Shown here: positions 63,327-64,000 of the stretch, in pieces
Numbering within the stretch: the first letter of the stretch is position 1
How the letters are laid out: each line of letters starts with the position of its first letter
Assembly: GCA_014526335.1 (NCBI GenBank)
Contig: JACTAT010000006.1
Span: forward strand, 3,479,202-3,543,201
DNA length: 64,000 nt
Source: Chrysaora quinquecirrha
Taxonomy: Eukaryota > Cnidaria > Scyphozoa > Semaeostomeae > Pelagiidae
Direction of reading: 5' to 3'
The notes under the pieces: model-generated
The model's input: the letters and a program-made list of their open reading frames with translations, nothing else
The model's database searches: none
Told to the model about the DNA's origin: nothing
Program-made: the position numbers and the translations under genes

Positions 63327-64000
63327 TAAATCCGTCAATTTTCAATCCGTTTTTTAATACTCTTCGCCGCAAGAATCGAAAGATCCAACGGGACAGAGTG
63401 CAATTCGTGTCCTTTTCTCTCAACCAATGATGCTTGGCCCCGTCGCACGCATATTGTTCATCATAATAAAGCGACTAAGGCATTATTATGATGGTGGCAT
63501 TATTATAACAATGCAATATAAAAGCTACTAGGGATTGCCGCCAGAAGAAAATGAAAAAGAAAAATTATTTCTGAACGATTGAATCGTGATAATTTCAAAA
63601 TTGAAAAATAACATTAACAGATAGATTTGATGAAACAGTTCAACAAAGCAATAAGCACTTCTTCACTGCAAAATATCCTAGAGGAGAAAAATATGAAAAT
63701 TAATTAGCTGTTTAAAATAAGTTAAGAGAGTGGTGCTCTGTGGCAAAAGTGGAACAAAATTATTCAAATCAAGGTGTGTATGCTTTTGTATAAGGAACCT
63801 TTGGTGTGAGTTGGGGTTGGAGTCCCTTAATTGGCAAAGAACGAGGCTTAAAGTTCCTTATACTGTTCCTTGTCGTGAAACAATTTGAATACTATTTTTT
63901 TACAGCAAATTCAGTCCAAACCTACGTCATTTACTAACTTGAAATACTAAAAGAGTCTTAAGGGAAGTGCGATAGGAAATTTGTTCTTATTCGGTTATTT
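63327..64000. other. No gene recognised
   Basis: A 10-bp inverted repeat TATAAGGAAC/GTTCCTTATA lies near 63789 and 63852. No coding family seen. Confidence 0.4.

Overview
This is eukaryotic (animal) DNA, AT-rich, with one complete intron-containing gene and a very large load of repeats. The gene encodes an alpha-type nicotinic acetylcholine receptor subunit. It keeps the 45-nt and 110-nt exons seen in animal nicotinic receptor genes. Together with tRNA-derived SINEs, hammerhead-ribozyme tandem repeats and Penelope-like fragments, this suggests an invertebrate. My best guess is an anthozoan cnidarian such as a coral or sea anemone, but that is inference; no sequence in the window fixes the species.

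Layout. 1-27.2 kb: no recognisable gene. It holds degenerate tandem repeats (3.5-4.5 kb), a 1.3-kb TTTAC pentanucleotide array (8.2-9.4 kb), a TA-flanked MITE (10.3-11.0 kb), a TAACCTTACA-like minisatellite (12.15-12.5 kb), two short Penelope-like elements with 13-14 bp target duplications (13.2 and 19.4 kb), a SINE (13.8 kb) and a 1.1-kb minisatellite with a 17-bp unit (14.2-15.3 kb). 27.6-36.25 kb (+): the receptor gene, six coding exons, 503 codons. Three successive introns each carry a different tandem array: 297-bp units with hammerhead ribozymes (intron 1), 147-bp units (intron 2) and 237-bp units with a tRNA-like head (intron 3). Intron 5 carries a SINE. 37-38.3 kb: a foldback element and an inverted pair of the same hammerhead repeat; one copy, at 38,164-38,224, has a complete type I hammerhead. 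39.7-62.8 kb: one satellite array, about 117 monomers of about 196 bp. Its edges are diverged and its core is homogenised, with an 8-monomer higher-order repeat of about 1,566 bp. A block of about 7 kb is duplicated in tandem and carries a 493-bp solo-LTR-like insertion in both copies. 62.9-63.3 kb: a 14-bp minisatellite.

The most interesting system is the family of 297-bp repeats, which combines a tRNA-like region with a hammerhead ribozyme. The B-box-like sequence runs into the 5' strand of ribozyme stem I. The array looks like a retrozyme or the schistosome Sm-alpha repeats. Self-cleavage at each unit would release 297-nt RNAs. In intron 1 the array is antisense to the receptor gene, so the receptor pre-mRNA would not be cut.

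One caution: many satellite monomers (about 48.1-49.95, 51.8-52.1, 56.2-56.8 and 60.0-60.45 kb) differ from near-identical neighbours almost only by shortened homopolymers. This looks like unpolished long-read consensus rather than biology.
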